From: Siphonodentalium dalli | Taxonomy: Eukaryota; Mollusca; Scaphopoda; Gadilida; Siphonodentaliidae | Direction of reading: 5' to 3' | DNA length: 64,000 nucleotides | Assembly: GCA_032622095.1 (NCBI GenBank) | Contig: CP136064.1 | Span: 126,901,605-126,965,604, forward strand | In this document: piece after piece, positions 10,316 through 21,518 of the stretch | Position numbering within the stretch: position 1 is the first letter of the stretch | Layout of the letters: each line of letters begins with the position of its first letter | The notes under the pieces: model-generated | What the model was told of the DNA's origin: nothing | The model's input: the letters and a program-made list of their open reading frames with translations, nothing else | Database searches by the model: none | Made by a program: the position numbers and the translations under genes

Positions 10316-12069
10316 GGGGAGACTGGGGAGAACTGGGACAATTTATAAATTTAACCAATTATTTTGGTAATTTTAGACAAATGCTGAAAAGCTCTATGGT
10401 ATTAACACACTGGATATACGAACACAAGGGAAGATATTATCTGTCTGATTAGCATATTACAAGGGAGATAACTCTCGATTACATGAAATGTTTTTTGGGG
10501 GGTGAACTGGGCCAGTGTGGGGAGATGTGGGTCATTTGGTGGGTCAAAGTGGGACGGCCTATTTTGAATATCAAAGATATTTGAGATGTTTGCCGAGAGA
10601 ATTAAAGGTGTAGGCAAACATACCTAATAATTTCACATGAGGCCCATGATTTGCATTCTCATTAACAATAATTTATTGTAAGACATGTCATATATGCACA
10701 CGCTGGACAGACAAAACAAGTGTCCATTGGCACCACGGTGTATTTGCCGTTCGGCCGCGGTGTCCGAGTTCGTAACTGCAGTTGAGCACCGTGGCCGAAC
10801 GGCAAGTACACCGTGCCGAACAGCAAGTACACTGCGGCAGAACGGCAAGTACACCACAGCCGAAACTCAACTACACCGCGGCCAAACGGCATGTACACCA
10901 TGGTTAGATTTCTGGTTTGTGTCATCTCTTTTCAGTTTAATGAACATACACCGCGGCAACTACACCATGGCCGAACGGCAAGTACACCACGGCCCAACTG
11001 TAGTTACCCGGTGGAGCCGCAGTGTGGTTGCATTTCAGCCGCGGTGTTAACGCTAACCGCACCGCGGTTAAGTGGACACTTGTTTTGTCTAGCAGGGTAG
11101 CTAGTACATGTATATCTAACTAATTTGCATGAATTGCATATGATGGCAATGACTTTCATTCATTAGACTAATACATTTGACTAGATACATGTATATGTAA
11201 TCAAGCATATGGCATGCTCGGCCAATATTAACAGGGGGGGATGGGGGGGGGTCCACTTTAGAATTTCCAACTGCACCCCCTCCATAACAAGACCCACAAA
11301 TGTCCACATATTACAAATTCTATCTACACCATTCTTGGGTTGGAATTTTTGGGTTGGAATTTTCCAACTGGTACCTCAAGGTTTCCAACTATTGCAAATG
11401 TTCGACCTGACTCCACCCCCTAAGGTTGGAATATTCCACTGATGATCATTTGATTCAAATATATTGGTCGCAAGTACAGGCAATACAATTTTTTTCATAA
11501 AATAACACATTTCACACTAAATACTGGTTGGAAATTATACTACCAAAATAATTCAACTTATCCGGCATTGGTTTCATATTTCCAGCTTAATATGTTGTGT
11601 CAGGCATGAAATCTCGAACTAATTAAAACTTTGACCAAAGGCGACACCCCAAAAACATGTTATCCCGGATTCACATGTTGACAAACTGACAATGACCCAG
11701 TTCTCCCCACAACCTCAAAATATATATCAATCTTAATTCCAAGAATAAACATTAGCAATTGAACTAAAGTAATTATTTTGTCACTAACTAATATACTATA
11801 TAGTTTTGCGGCGTAACTGATATGTTTAATTTATATGAATGCTTTCTACCTACAGGCCACTAAAATCAAAGTGTCTGTCTAAAAAGATGATTGTGATGTC
11901 TTATGACGCATGCACTTAAATTTGCCTCCAATAAAATCTTTGAGCAACTTGAAATATAAATTTTTTGGGAGTAAAATTTCATCGTGCGTAATTTTGCATG
12001 AAACGTCAGTGTGCATTGTCACTCCAATTTCAAGCCACGCTCCCTGTCCCAGTTCTCCCCAGTCTCCCC
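10316..12069. mobile_element. TA-flanked TIR DNA transposon, non-autonomous
   Basis: Perfect 25-bp terminal inverted repeats begin GGGGAGACTGGGGAGAACTG at both ends. Each is flanked by TA (10314-10315 and 12070-12071), the target duplication typical of Tc1/mariner-like elements. Subterminal copies of the terminal words recur inside, for example GGGGAGATGTGGGTCATTTG near 10517 and GACCCAGTTCTCCCCA near 11694. No transposase frame is visible, and the 1754 bp include a nested MITE at 10709-11090. The TIR is very similar to that of the element at 21519-22438, so the two belong to one group. Confidence 0.8.
10709..11090. mobile_element. Nested MITE with internal minisatellite
   Basis: Perfect 18-bp inverted ends AGACAAAACAAGTGTCCA lie at 10709-10726 and, in complement, 11073-11090. 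The interior is GC-rich compared with its surroundings. It is made of degenerate units of about 23 bp built on CCGAACGGCAAGTACACC followed by A/G, C/T, GG. CCGCGG palindromes recur. Short frames here are by-products of the repeat. Confidence 0.75.
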
Positions 12070-12117
12070 TACCAATCTACCATAAATAATTATGATAATA
12101 ACTAAATAAGCGATACA

Positions 12118-12201
12118 ACAGTTACTGGACATAAAGTCCCAAAAATACGTTTTTTATCGAGTTTATAAATCGGTATCCCTATTAAGAAGCCGTAACTGTG
12201 G
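12118..12201 (+). repeat. Left part of the 9271-type element
   Basis: CAGTTACTGGACATAAAGTC and the following TCGAGTTTATAAATCGGTA match the left half of the hairpin at 9271-9369. It continues beyond the inserted element at 12202-12658 with GTAACTGTGGTGATACTG. Confidence 0.55.
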
Positions 12202-12658
12202 CTGAATAGGTCATTGTCGCATGGTTTCTGTCAAAAAGACACCCACTGTCACCCAGGATATCTTAAACTGTCAAAAAGACACCCTGGATCTCTTAAACTG
12301 TCAAAAAGACACCCACGATCTCAAAGTCTCACCAAACAACCGGGAATTTTGTTTTATATAGTCGTCTGCTATTAATATTGGTCCAATTATCAACTAAATA
12401 TCAAGTATGCGGAATTGCGCTGTCAGTCAAGACTCAAAGCCGAATTAAATTTCGTTGATATTTCACTCTGATCACATGCAAACAAATAATTATCATAATA
12501 TTAATAGCAGACAACTAAACAAAATCCCCGTTGTTTGGCAAGACTTTGAGATCCTGGGTGTCTTTTTGACAGTTTACGAGATCCTGGGTGTCTTTTTGAC
12601 AGTTTAAGATATCCTGGGTGTCTTTTTGCCAGAAACCATGTGACAATGACCTATTCAG
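12202..12658. mobile_element. Mutator-like foldback element with 11-bp TSD
   Basis: Inverted arms of about 170 bp start CTGAATAGGTCATTGTC at both ends. CGTAACTGTGG flanks the element at 12191-12201 and 12659-12669 as a perfect 11-bp target duplication. Long TIRs plus a 9-11 bp duplication fit Mutator-like elements. Each arm contains about three 36-bp tandem units with CTGTCAAAAAGACACCCAGG. The centre is AT-rich and has no transposase. Confidence 0.75.
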
Positions 12659-12779
12659 CGTAACTGTGGTGATACTGATAAAAACAGAAGTCGCACGACT
12701 AAAATCGGACGGTGTGCGCACACTGATTTTATAATCGCAAGGTTCTGTGACAAATATCGCATCGTGTGCGGCCCGCTTA

Positions 12780-13084
12780 ATATATAACAAAGTTAGTCTA
12801 CTTGGCGGACTAGGGCTAGGCGTTGTCGGTTGATGCATTGACGACATCGTTCATTTGCGATTGCGTTGGCAATGGCATGGGTCGAAAACAGGTGATATAC
12901 ATGTAATACGATATAAACTGTATATTTTTTCAAGTAATTGCTGCTTAAGTTTAATGCCATGACTGTGTATGAATGGTGTAACTAGCTTCACAAACTTTTC
13001 GTGTTTAGTAACCAAAGAGTCTTCTCTGCCCTGTCGATTCGCCGTCGTTCGGCGTTTAGCGGGCGCGGACATTGCAATTGGTGC
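12780..13084. other. No feature recognised
   Basis: Short frames on both strands only. No repeat partner was noticed. Confidence 0.4.
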
Positions 13085-13450
13085 AATTTATCTGATCTTC
13101 GATTTTGAAGATCCCCCGATTCCCACCGAAAGATATTCGGCATTAGTCGGTTTGACGTCTGGGTGTATTCTGCACATACTCCGAACAGATCCCCGATTAT
13201 TTTGTAACATACCCGAGCTACGGGACATAACTCTAATCCATACATGCCAAGTTTCATAAATACATTTCGCCGTGTTGAAGTAACACCACTGATTGACATT
13301 CAATAATTAATTAATTGTTAATTCATCTTTTTTCTATATGCGGTATAATCGCAGAGTACACAAATAAATGTAAATTATAACATCAAATAAAACACACAAC
13401 TGCAGTCAACATCAACAAAAACAACAGCGAAGTACACTATTAAGTATCCT
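13085..13450 (+). repeat. Dispersed repeat, partner at 20365-21060
   Basis: GAAGATCCCCCGA, CCGAAAGAT, TTCGGCATTA, TCGGTTTGAC, TAACTCTAATCCATA and TTTCGCCGT occur in the same order in both places. They are followed in both by CAATAATTAATTAATTGTTA and CACACAAC plus AACAACAGC. The GATCCCCCGA word links it to the TIR family described next. Confidence 0.6.
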
Positions 13451-13561
13451 GATCGCCGATGTTGAAGATCCCCCGGAGATACCCGAATCGGCTCGGCAAT
13501 ATTCGGGGGATCTTCAGAATCGAAGATCAGCGTCCTTGCGCAATTGGTAGCAAGGTTTCTG

Positions 13562-14908
13562 CCAATTTTAATGTTCTTCCCTCGCTAAGATCCCCCGATG
13601 ATTCCCGAACATCACTCGGTGCTAAGATCCCCCGAAGATTCCCGAACATCACTACCGAACCTGCGACGGAGATTCTCGGTACAAATACATTGTGTATATA
13701 TAAGAATCCACCACGGCACCAGGCCTAGAGTTTTTTAAATACCAAAATCGTTGGATTTGTGTCCGACGATTAGTTTTCTTGAGTAATTTCTCCCAACCTG
13801 CAAGTTTATCTGTGTCACACGATTAACTCGATTTGCAAAATTCTCGTAACCTGCAATGGCACGCGCTTTTGTCTAACTGATATTCAATGGACAAAATCTC
13901 CCACACCTGCGTTTTTTTGTTTGTTTATATAATAATATAAAAAATACTCAACAAATATATATTAGTTACTTTCTGATATGTTTTACCATATTACCTACGA
14001 TGGGAGGCAATCAAATAATGATACGAACTAGGAAATATTTGTTTATAGTGCGCATGAATATACGTTGGAATGTTTGCACGCGATTCCATGTGACGTCACA
14101 GTTCATTCAAAATGTTGTTTTGAAGCGCGCACATTGCGAATTTCAATTTCAGTCACTATCACTATCAGTCTCTATTTAATACTGCAATTCGTCTCCGTTT
14201 TCTATGTGTTGGTTGATCGGATTGAGGATTACAGTTATTTTTAATGTATTGTACTGTGCAATCTCCTGTGATGTCGAGGAAATGTTCAAACACTGATTTC
14301 AAAACAACAGCGGCAATTTTTGTTATTCTTGTATTTCCGAAACATACCGAACGACTTCGGGAATAATCGGGGGATCTTAGCGAGGGAAGAACAGAAACCT
14401 TGCAGGTTTCTGTTCTTCCCTCGCTAAGATCCCCCGATTATTCCCGAAGTCGTTCGGTATGTTTCGGAAATACAAGAATAACAAAAATTGCCGTTGAGTA
14501 TTTTTTATATTATTATATAAACAAACAAAAAAACGCAGGTGTGGGAGATTTTGTCCATTGAATATCAGTTAGACAAAAGCGCGTGCCATTGCAGGTTACG
14601 AGAATTTTGCAAATCGAGTTAATCGTGTGACACAGATAAACTTGCAGGTTGGGAGAAATTACTCAAGAAAACTAATCGTCGGACACAAATCCAACGATTT
14701 TGGTATTTAAAAAAACTCTAGGCCTGGTGCCGTGGTGGATTCTGTCACACGAATGGCAGATAAACGTATTATATACACAATGTATTTGTACCGAGAATCT
14801 CCGTCGCAGGTTCGGTAGTGATGTTCGGGAATCTTCGGGGGATCTTAGCACCGAGTGATGTTCGGGAATCATCGGGGGATCTTAGCGAGGGAAGAACATT
14901 AAAATTGG
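13562..14908. mobile_element. Compound palindromic element, GATCCCCCGA TIR family
   Basis: The outer arms are long inverted repeats of roughly 390-415 bp. Left 13562 starts CCAATTTTAATGTTCTTCCC and the right arm ends with its complement at 14908. Between them lies a single-copy stretch and then a second, perfect palindrome at 14311-14493. Shared ends TTCTTCCCTCGCTAAGATCC recur in all copies of the family. This looks like two copies fused head to head. No transposase frame; the superfamily is undetermined because target duplications are not clear. Confidence 0.7.
14311..14493. repeat. Perfect 183-bp palindrome
   Basis: The arms are each about 89 nt around the centre AAACCTTGCAGGTTT and match base for base, from CGGCAATTTTTGTTATTC at the left to its complement at the right. 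It is made from the ends of two family members. Confidence 0.9.
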
Positions 14909-15666
14909 ATCCCGTAGAGAAAATTATCCCAGTTTCAAGTTAGGTAACCCTAAACATAACAAATACTCCGCCGTATGATGTGGCGCTCTATTCTTCCCGG
15001 AGTTCGCTTGGCGGTAATTGTAAGATCGGTTTATTACATTTTTTGTCTATATTATCTGTCGCATTTTGTGATTTTGTTTCTGTTCTTCCCTCGATAAGAT
15101 CCCCGGAAACAGTCGAACGGTGCTCGATTGTAATCGGTAAATCTCCACTGGCTAAGTTCCCAGATGTACAGGAGGGATAACTCTAAATTCACGCAACACA
15201 ACTTTTACCTAACTAATTTAACCATATATATGATCATCTTGTCAATAAAAACTAGATTTTAAATATTTATTTTAACTTGTATAAATGTGAAAAAAGGAAG
15301 GATATCCTGAACAGAACATAAAAGAACACAACGTTAGAATAACATTGCGTTAGTCTCTGGGGAAAATCATTGAGAATTTATTTACGAACACCACGACATA
15401 CTAAAACTATTTTAGAGTAGTGTTCATAAAAACTGTGTGAGGTATTTGAGTTTGATGGTGTGGTGCAACTGCCGTTATATAGAGTCCGAACTTTACAAAG
15501 TTAGTAATGTCGTGACTTTAATTTATTTGTTTTAATTAAAAGTGTATTCTTTTATTAATTTCATATACCCGGTACATTTCAATTTGAACAAAAATTAAAT
15601 ACTAGCCTACAACTTATAGTTAGACTAGACTCCTGGTTCAACTCAAGCATTCACTGACCCTGAAAT
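14909..15666. other. Largely unannotated, one element fragment
   Basis: At 15076-15130 TTTCTGTTCTTCCCTCGATA followed by AGATCCCCGGAAACAGTCGA is a diverged end of the GATCCCCCGA family. The rest is AT-rich with no supported gene. Confidence 0.45.
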
Positions 15667-15957
15667 GGCCCTTTTCATATGGTGGCCTATATATAGACTT
15701 GAGTGATGTGTTTAGCCTGTGCCAATTAAAATTAATTCAGTGGGGGGGGGGGGGGGGGGGGGGGGGGGGTCACTGAATATTTATTTGCGATTAAGCGCAA
15801 ATGATTTGTGTTTAAGTGCAAATGATTAACGCTTAAGCATAAATATTGACGCTTAAGCATAAATATTTGTGCTTAAGCAAAAATGATAGAAGTTATGTGC
15901 AATTAAGCGCAAATATTTGCGCTTAAGCGTAAATAAATAATAAATATGAAAAGGGCC
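15667..15957. mobile_element. MITE with G28 tract and GCTTAAGC repeats
   Basis: The terminal inverted repeats are GGCCCTTTTCATAT (15667-15680) and its complement (15944-15957). The interior carries 28 consecutive G at 15742-15769 between ATTCAGT and ACTGAAT. It also carries degenerate units built on GCTTAAGC plus AAATATT from about 15790 to 15930. No coding. Confidence 0.65.
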
Positions 15958-15984
15958 TCCCATAACTATCACCGCCTTTCGTTC

Positions 15985-16446
15985 AGTTGGGTATACCCAG
16001 CTTTTATAACAAATTTCAGTTGGGTACCCAACTTTTATAAAATTTACATTTGGGTATCGGTACCCAAATTTACCCAAAAGTAACCTGCAGGACCTATGTC
16101 CTGTGCCTACAATTCTTCTTTCCGCTATTGTCAAGCTACAGGAGCCTGGAATTTGGTCAAAACCCCTCTTTTATTGGCGGAACCAGCACCCGGGACTGCA
16201 GGTTCCGCCAATAAAAGAGAGTTTTTGACCAAATTCCAGGCTCCTGTGATCAAGCGTATCGTGGTGAATAAATATATCATACATAAACAATGCAAGTATT
16301 CACAAATTTAACAGGTTCATTTAAAAAAACTGATGGCAATCACTAATTAAATTACATTCTGTGTGAGATTTCATAAAGCTGGGTACCCAAATGTAAATTT
16401 TTTAAAAGCTGGGTACACAACTGAATATTTAAAAAAAAGCTGGGTA
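15985..16446. mobile_element. MITE with GGGTACCC arms and inner hairpin
   Basis: The left arm has CAGTTGGGTATACCCAGCTT and later ACATTTGGGTATC. The right arm has ACCCAAATGTAAATTTTTTA and AAGCTGGGTA in inverted order. A near-perfect 110-bp hairpin at 16138-16247 is nested inside. A related GGTGGGTACCC ... GCTGGGTACCC pair lies at about 63506-63540. Confidence 0.55.
16138..16247. repeat. Near-perfect 110-bp hairpin
   Basis: ACAGGAGCCTGGAATTTGGT at the left pairs with ACCAAATTCCAGGCTCCTGT at the right. The inner CTTTTATTGGCGGAACC pairs with GGTTCCGCCAATAAAAG. Loop AGCACCCGGGACTGCA. Confidence 0.85.
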
Positions 16447-16529
16447 GTGGGCAGGGGTGGCGCCAGGATTTCCCCGACGGAGGGGCTATGGTCCCCGACA
16501 GGGGGGGCTAGACCGGTGACCGAAGGGAG

Positions 16530-17180
16530 AGCGCGAGTAATAGAGACTGGTAGTGATAGTGACTGAAATTGAAATTCGCAATGTGAGCGCTTCAAAACAA
16601 CATTTATGAATGAACTGTGACGTCACATGGAATCGCGTGCAAACATTCCAACGTATATTCATGCGCACTATAACAAAATATTTCCTAGTTTGTATCATTA
16701 TTTGATTGCCTGTCATAGTAGATAATATGGTAAAACATATCAGAAAGTACCTAATATATATATATATATATGTTGAGTATTTAGTTATATAAAAAACACA
16801 GGTGTGGGAGATTTTGTCCATTGAATTTAAATTTCGTAAGACATAATTATGCGCGTGCCATTGCAGGTTAGGAGAATTTAGCAAATCGAGTTAATCGTGT
16901 GACACAAATAAACTTGCAGGTTGAGACAATTTACTCAAGAAAACTAATCGTCGGACACAAATCCAACGATTTTGGCTTTAAAAACACTCTTAAAATGAAA
17001 TTGGTATGGTGGATTCTGTCACACGAATGGTAGATAACGTGTTATAACGTGTTACATGCACAGTGTGTTTGTACCAAGAATCTCCGTCGCAGGTTCGGTA
17101 TAGTGATGTTCGGGAATCTTCGGGGGATCTTAGCACCGAGTGATGTTCGGGAATCATCGGGGGATCTTAGCGGCGGAAGA
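16530..17180 (-). mobile_element. GATCCCCCGA TIR family copy
   Basis: Reverse-oriented copy. AGTGATAGTGACTGAAATTG, GTGACGTCACATGGAATCGC and ATTCATGCGCACTATAA all occur as in the 13562 copy. It ends with TCGGGGGATCTTAGC at about 17157-17171. The far end was lost where it meets 16.5 kb. Confidence 0.6.
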
Positions 17181-17185
17181 ATTCT

Positions 17186-17520
17186 ATTTATGTTTCGGAA
17201 ATACAAGAATAACAAAAATTGCCGCTGTTGTTTTGAAATCAGTGTTTTAACATTTCCTCGACATCAAAGGAGATTGCACAGTACAATACATTAAAAATAA
17301 CTGTAATCCTCAATCCGATCAACCAACACATAGAAAACGGAGACGAATTGCAGTAATAGAGACTGATAGTGATAGTGACTGAAATTGAAATTGGCAATGT
17401 CGAGAATCTCCGTCGCAGGTTCGGTAGTGATGTTCGGGAATCTTCGGGGGATCTTAGCACCGAGTGATGTTCGGGAATCGTCGGGGGATCTTAGCGAGGG
17501 AAGAACATTAAAATTGGGCA
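17186..17520 (-). mobile_element. Shortened GATCCCCCGA family copy
   Basis: It runs from TGTTTCGGAAATACAAGAAT to the terminal GGGGGATCTTAGCGAGGGAA near 17485-17504. The middle block with TGACGTCACATGG is missing, so this is an internally deleted copy. It directly abuts the next copy. Confidence 0.6.
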
Positions 17521-18337
17521 AGGTTTCGTTTCTTCCCTCGCTAAGATCCCCCGATTATTCCCGAAGTCGTTCGGTATGTTTCGGAAATACAAGAATAACA
17601 AAATGGCCGTATGTTGTTTTGAAATTGTTTTAACATTTCCTCGACATCAAAGGAGATTGCACAGTACAATACATTAAAAATAACTATAATCCTCAATCCG
17701 ATCAACCAACACAGAGAAAACGGAGACGAATTGCAGTAATAGAGACTGATAGTGATAGTGACTGAAATTGAAATTCGCAATGTGCGCGCTTCAAAACAAC
17801 ATTTATGAATAAACTGTGACGTCACATGGAATCGCGTGCAAACATTCCAACGTATATTCATGCGCACTATAAAAAAAAATTCCTAGTTTGTATCATTATT
17901 TGATTGCCTCTCATCGTAGGTAATATGGTAAAACATATCAGAAAATAACTAATATATATTTGTAATATTATATAAACAAAAAAACGCAGGTGTGGGAGAT
18001 TTTGTCCATTGAATTCAATTTCCGTTAGACAAAAGCGCGTGCCATTGCAGGTTAGGAGAATTTAGCAAATCGAGTTAATCGTGTGACACAGATAAACTTG
18101 CAGGTTGGGAGAAATTACTCAAGAAAACTAATCGTCGGACACAAATCCAACGATTTTGGCATTTAAAAAAAACTCTTAAAATGAAATTGGTGTAGTGGAT
18201 TCTGTCACACGAATGGTAGATAAACGTATTATATACACAATGTGTTTGTACCGAGAATCTCCGTCGCAGGTTCGGTAGTGATGTTCGGGAATCTTCGGGG
18301 GATCTTAGCACCGAGTGACGTTCGGCAATCTTCGGGT
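17520..18337 (-). mobile_element. Nearly full-length GATCCCCCGA family copy
   Basis: It begins with GGTTTCGTTTCTTCCCTCGC and carries the full internal order of the 13562 copy. It stops in CCGAGTGACGTTCGG, where a truncated Helitron begins. This is the most complete single copy in the window, about 0.8 kb, with no transposase. Confidence 0.65.
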
Positions 18338-18769
18338 CATTTCAAGGTCAAACGCCCGAATATCACGGGATTTCGATGAAACTTGGTATGTGGGGGTACT
18401 TTCTTATGGCGAGTCTCATAAGCATATTCATTTGCCCGTGCGACGTGACATTGACCTTGAAATCGGGTAACTTCAAGGTCAAATCGCCAATTTTGATGGG
18501 ATTTCGACGAAATTTTATACGTGGGGTTAGTTTTGTCCACTGATTGTTTTGGACGGATCCAATCGTGACCCCGACCAGACCTTGACCTTCAAAATGATCA
18601 ATTCAAGGTCAAATCGGGTAAAACCGGATGGATTTCGACGGGCACGTTTGTCGGGTACTTTTGTCCGGGCAGTGTTTTTGGACTGGTCAAATCGTGACCC
18701 CACTTGATCTTGACCTTCAAAATGGACAATTCAAGGTCAAAGCCCGGACGAAGTCGGGTCACCTTCTAG
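18338..18769 (+). mobile_element. 5'-truncated Helitron-like unit
   Basis: The body has repeated TCAAGGTCAAA words and the 3' end CCCGGACGAAGTCGGG, spacer, CTAG at 18766-18769. Its 5' TC end is missing. CTAG abuts the TC of the next unit at 18770. Confidence 0.6.
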
Positions 18770-19630
18770 TCTATTATATATTTTGGAAGATCTGTTTGTT
18801 TGTTTGTTTGTGTGTGTGTAATCGATGAACTCGAAAACGGCCGACCCGATTTCGATGAAACTTGGTATGTGGGGGTATTTTCGGGTCAGGAGTAACATAG
18901 GCCTATTGATTTTCAGATCCGAGGTCAACTTTTCACGTGCCGAGGTCAAATCCGTTTTTACGCTGTGTTACGGGACTTTCATTTGAGTTCGGTGCTTACA
19001 AATCGATTCGAAACAGCGCGAATATAATAATGACACTGTGAGAATCTTTCGTGTTTCCTCTTTCCAACGATATATAATGCGTATGTATTCGTTTTAGTTA
19101 TCTGCCTCAATCATCAAGAAGAAGTGGTACTATCTTCCATCAGGATAAAAACAATGCGTAACTTCTATGACGTCGTTAGAGGTCATAACGTTAGATCACG
19201 TTAACGCTTAACCGGCCGATGCATTTGACTGTTTCAGACGTCTTGGCGATATCTCGGGCACCGATGGTAATTTATATTTACGTTGAAACTTGATCATTAA
19301 TGAGCGTGTGTGTATGAGGCGCGTTTATATACTTGAGTGGAAATCAAATCGGGTTAAACTGGCGGATTTTTACGGACGAAATTTGATGCATAGGGTATCT
19401 CGGTATCCGCTGGGCCGATTTCCACCATTTTTGGGGTGTTGGTGTTTGACCCCACCTGACCTTCAAAATGGTCAATTCAAGGTCAAATCGGGTAAAACCG
19501 GATGGATTTCGACGGGTACTTTTGTTCGGGCACTGTGTTTTGGACGGGTCAAATCGTGACCCCACTTGACCTTGGCCTTCAAAATAGACAATTCAAGGTC
19601 AAACCCGGACGAAGTCGGGTCACCTTCTAG
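18770..19630 (+). mobile_element. Complete non-autonomous Helitron-like element
   Basis: Starts TCTATTATATATTTTGGAAG. It ends with hairpin CCCGGACGAAGTCGGG, TCACCTT and CTAG at 19627-19630, followed by T. At 861 bp it is closely related over its length to 31195-32108. It is head to tail with the truncated unit to its left. No Rep/helicase coding. Confidence 0.75.
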
Positions 19631-19639
19631 TATATATAT

Positions 19640-20345
19640 ATATTAGGTACTTTCTTATATGTTTTACCATATTATCTACTATGGCAGGCAATCAAATAAT
19701 GATACAAACTAGGAAATATTTTGTTATAGTGCGCATGAATATACGTTGGAATGTTTGCACGCGATTCCATGTGACGTCACAGTTCATTCATAAATGTTGT
19801 TTTGAAGCGCTCACATTGCGAATTTCAATTTCAGTCACTATCACTACCAGTCTCTATTACTGCACTTCGTCTCCGTTTTCTCAATGTTGGTTGATCGGAT
19901 TGATGATTATAGTTATTAATGTATTGTACTGTGCAATCTCATTTGATGTGAAACACGTGTCGAGGAAATGTTAAAACAATTTCAAAACTGCAGCGGCAAA
20001 AAATTGTGTTGTGTATTTCCGAAACATACCGAAAGGCCTCGGGAATCATCGGGGGATCTTAGCGACCGAAGAATTCTACCCTTGCAATTTCAATTTCAGT
20101 CACTATCACTATCAGTCTCTGTTACTGCAATTCGTCTCCGTTTTCTATGTGTTGGTGATCGGATTGAGGATTATAGTTATTTTTAATGTATTGTACTGTG
20201 CAATCTCCTTTGATGTTGAGGAAATGTTTAATAAAACAATTTCAAAACAAAAGCGGTCATTTTTGTTGTTCTTGTATTTCCGAAACATACCGAACGACTT
20301 CGGGAATAATCGGGGGATCTTAGCGAGGGAAGAAACGAAACCTTG
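19640..20345 (+). mobile_element. Rearranged GATCCCCCGA family copies
   Basis: Two partial copies lie in the same orientation. The first reaches the end word CATCGGGGGATCTTAGC near 20047-20063. The second restarts at about 20083 with CAATTTCAATTTCAGTCACT and ends GGGGGATCTTAGCGAGGGAA near 20313-20332. The left TIR of the first is missing where the Helitron ends. Confidence 0.6.
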
Positions 20346-20364
20346 CCAATTCGTCTGATTCCCC

Positions 20365-21060
20365 CTATTGAAGATCCCCCGAGTCATACCGAAAGATGTT
20401 CGGCATTATTCGGTTTGACATTTGGCTGTATTCTACTCGGCGCTCCGAACAGAACTACGGGATATAACTCTAATCCATATATGTCAAGTTTCATGACCAT
20501 ATTTCGCCGTATTGAAGAAACAAACACCACGACCGAACTGAAATGTGAAAAGTGTACCTACTTAAGCACTGTATCAGCTGCTAATATTTGATAGTGTGGT
20601 GACCAGCATATGAGATGATCAAGTAAATATTGAATTTGTTTTTTGAGTTAAAGTCTGTTTTATTATGCGTGATAAATTTTGTTTTATTACGTCTGTTTTT
20701 CGCAACGTTGGTATTGATTTATTTTAGTTTCAGCTGACCTATATTGACCTAAACTTGCTGAAGAATTTATTATAAATTAAAAAAAATTAATTCATGATTG
20801 ACATAACATAATACAAAATTAACACCCAACAATATTAAGTATTAAACAACATATAACAACAACAACAAAATGTCAAATCGAACAAATTTATTGAAGACAA
20901 AATATTAGCCTATTTTTACACTATAATCTACATATTTTATATGATTTATAATTTGTTATATTTAATTATCAATTCAATAATTAATTAATTGTTAATTCGC
21001 CGTCGATCATGCTCTTGTAAAGTAAAATAAATCACACAACAAAAACAACAGCAAAGCACA
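20365..21060 (+). repeat. Dispersed repeat, partner of 13085-13450
   Basis: The same ordered motifs as the 13085 copy are present, but a longer AT-rich middle (20590-20970) has no counterpart there. No gene was seen in it. Confidence 0.5.
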
Positions 21061-21154
21061 TTCTAGTGCAATTCTAATCAGAAATATGGAGGACTTAAAC
21101 GCGTACAGCTATAACTAATAATTTCTTTGTTTTTGTTACACAATTGCTTACAAA

Positions 21155-21518
21155 TGCAGCATATGTCAGAACAATGTAGGTTCTAATTCTATTTACTGTG
21201 ATTTATGTGAATGTTGGGTTCACAGAAAATGTGCAAATCTAACCAAACTAGATCTGTACAATCTATCTAAACAAACCTCGACATGGTTTTGCAAAAATTG
21301 TATTAGCAATAACTTACCATTTTCCAACCTGAATGATGAAGAATTTATGCAGTACTTGCTTGGAATAGAAGATGATCTTGTGGAATTATATACAAATTGC
21401 ACCAATCTAAATTTTGAGCCATTTACATTGTCCAATAACAAAGGTTATTACTCAGGCGATGAAATCGACCCTGATAACAACTTTTATAAAGAAGTACACA
21501 ACAAATGTCCATATTATA
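21155..21518 (+). pseudogene. LINE (CR1/L2-like) 5' part with PHD finger
   Basis: An open frame encodes a C4HC3 zinc finger: Cys codons at 21155 and 21299 bracket C-x2-C-x10-C-x2-C-x4-H-x2-C-x19-C-x2-C, with Trp two residues before the last pair. This spacing is that of PHD fingers, which occur at the N-terminus of some CR1/L2-like LINEs. The acidic tail continues to 21516, where a TA-flanked transposon interrupts the frame. The frame resumes at 22441. I infer one former reading frame, now inactive. Confidence 0.75.

Noticed and set aside
9825-12775. Single 3-kb Harbinger element
   Set aside because: The end similarity is only about 18 bp and imperfect, and a nearer partner at 9882-9901 explains the left end.
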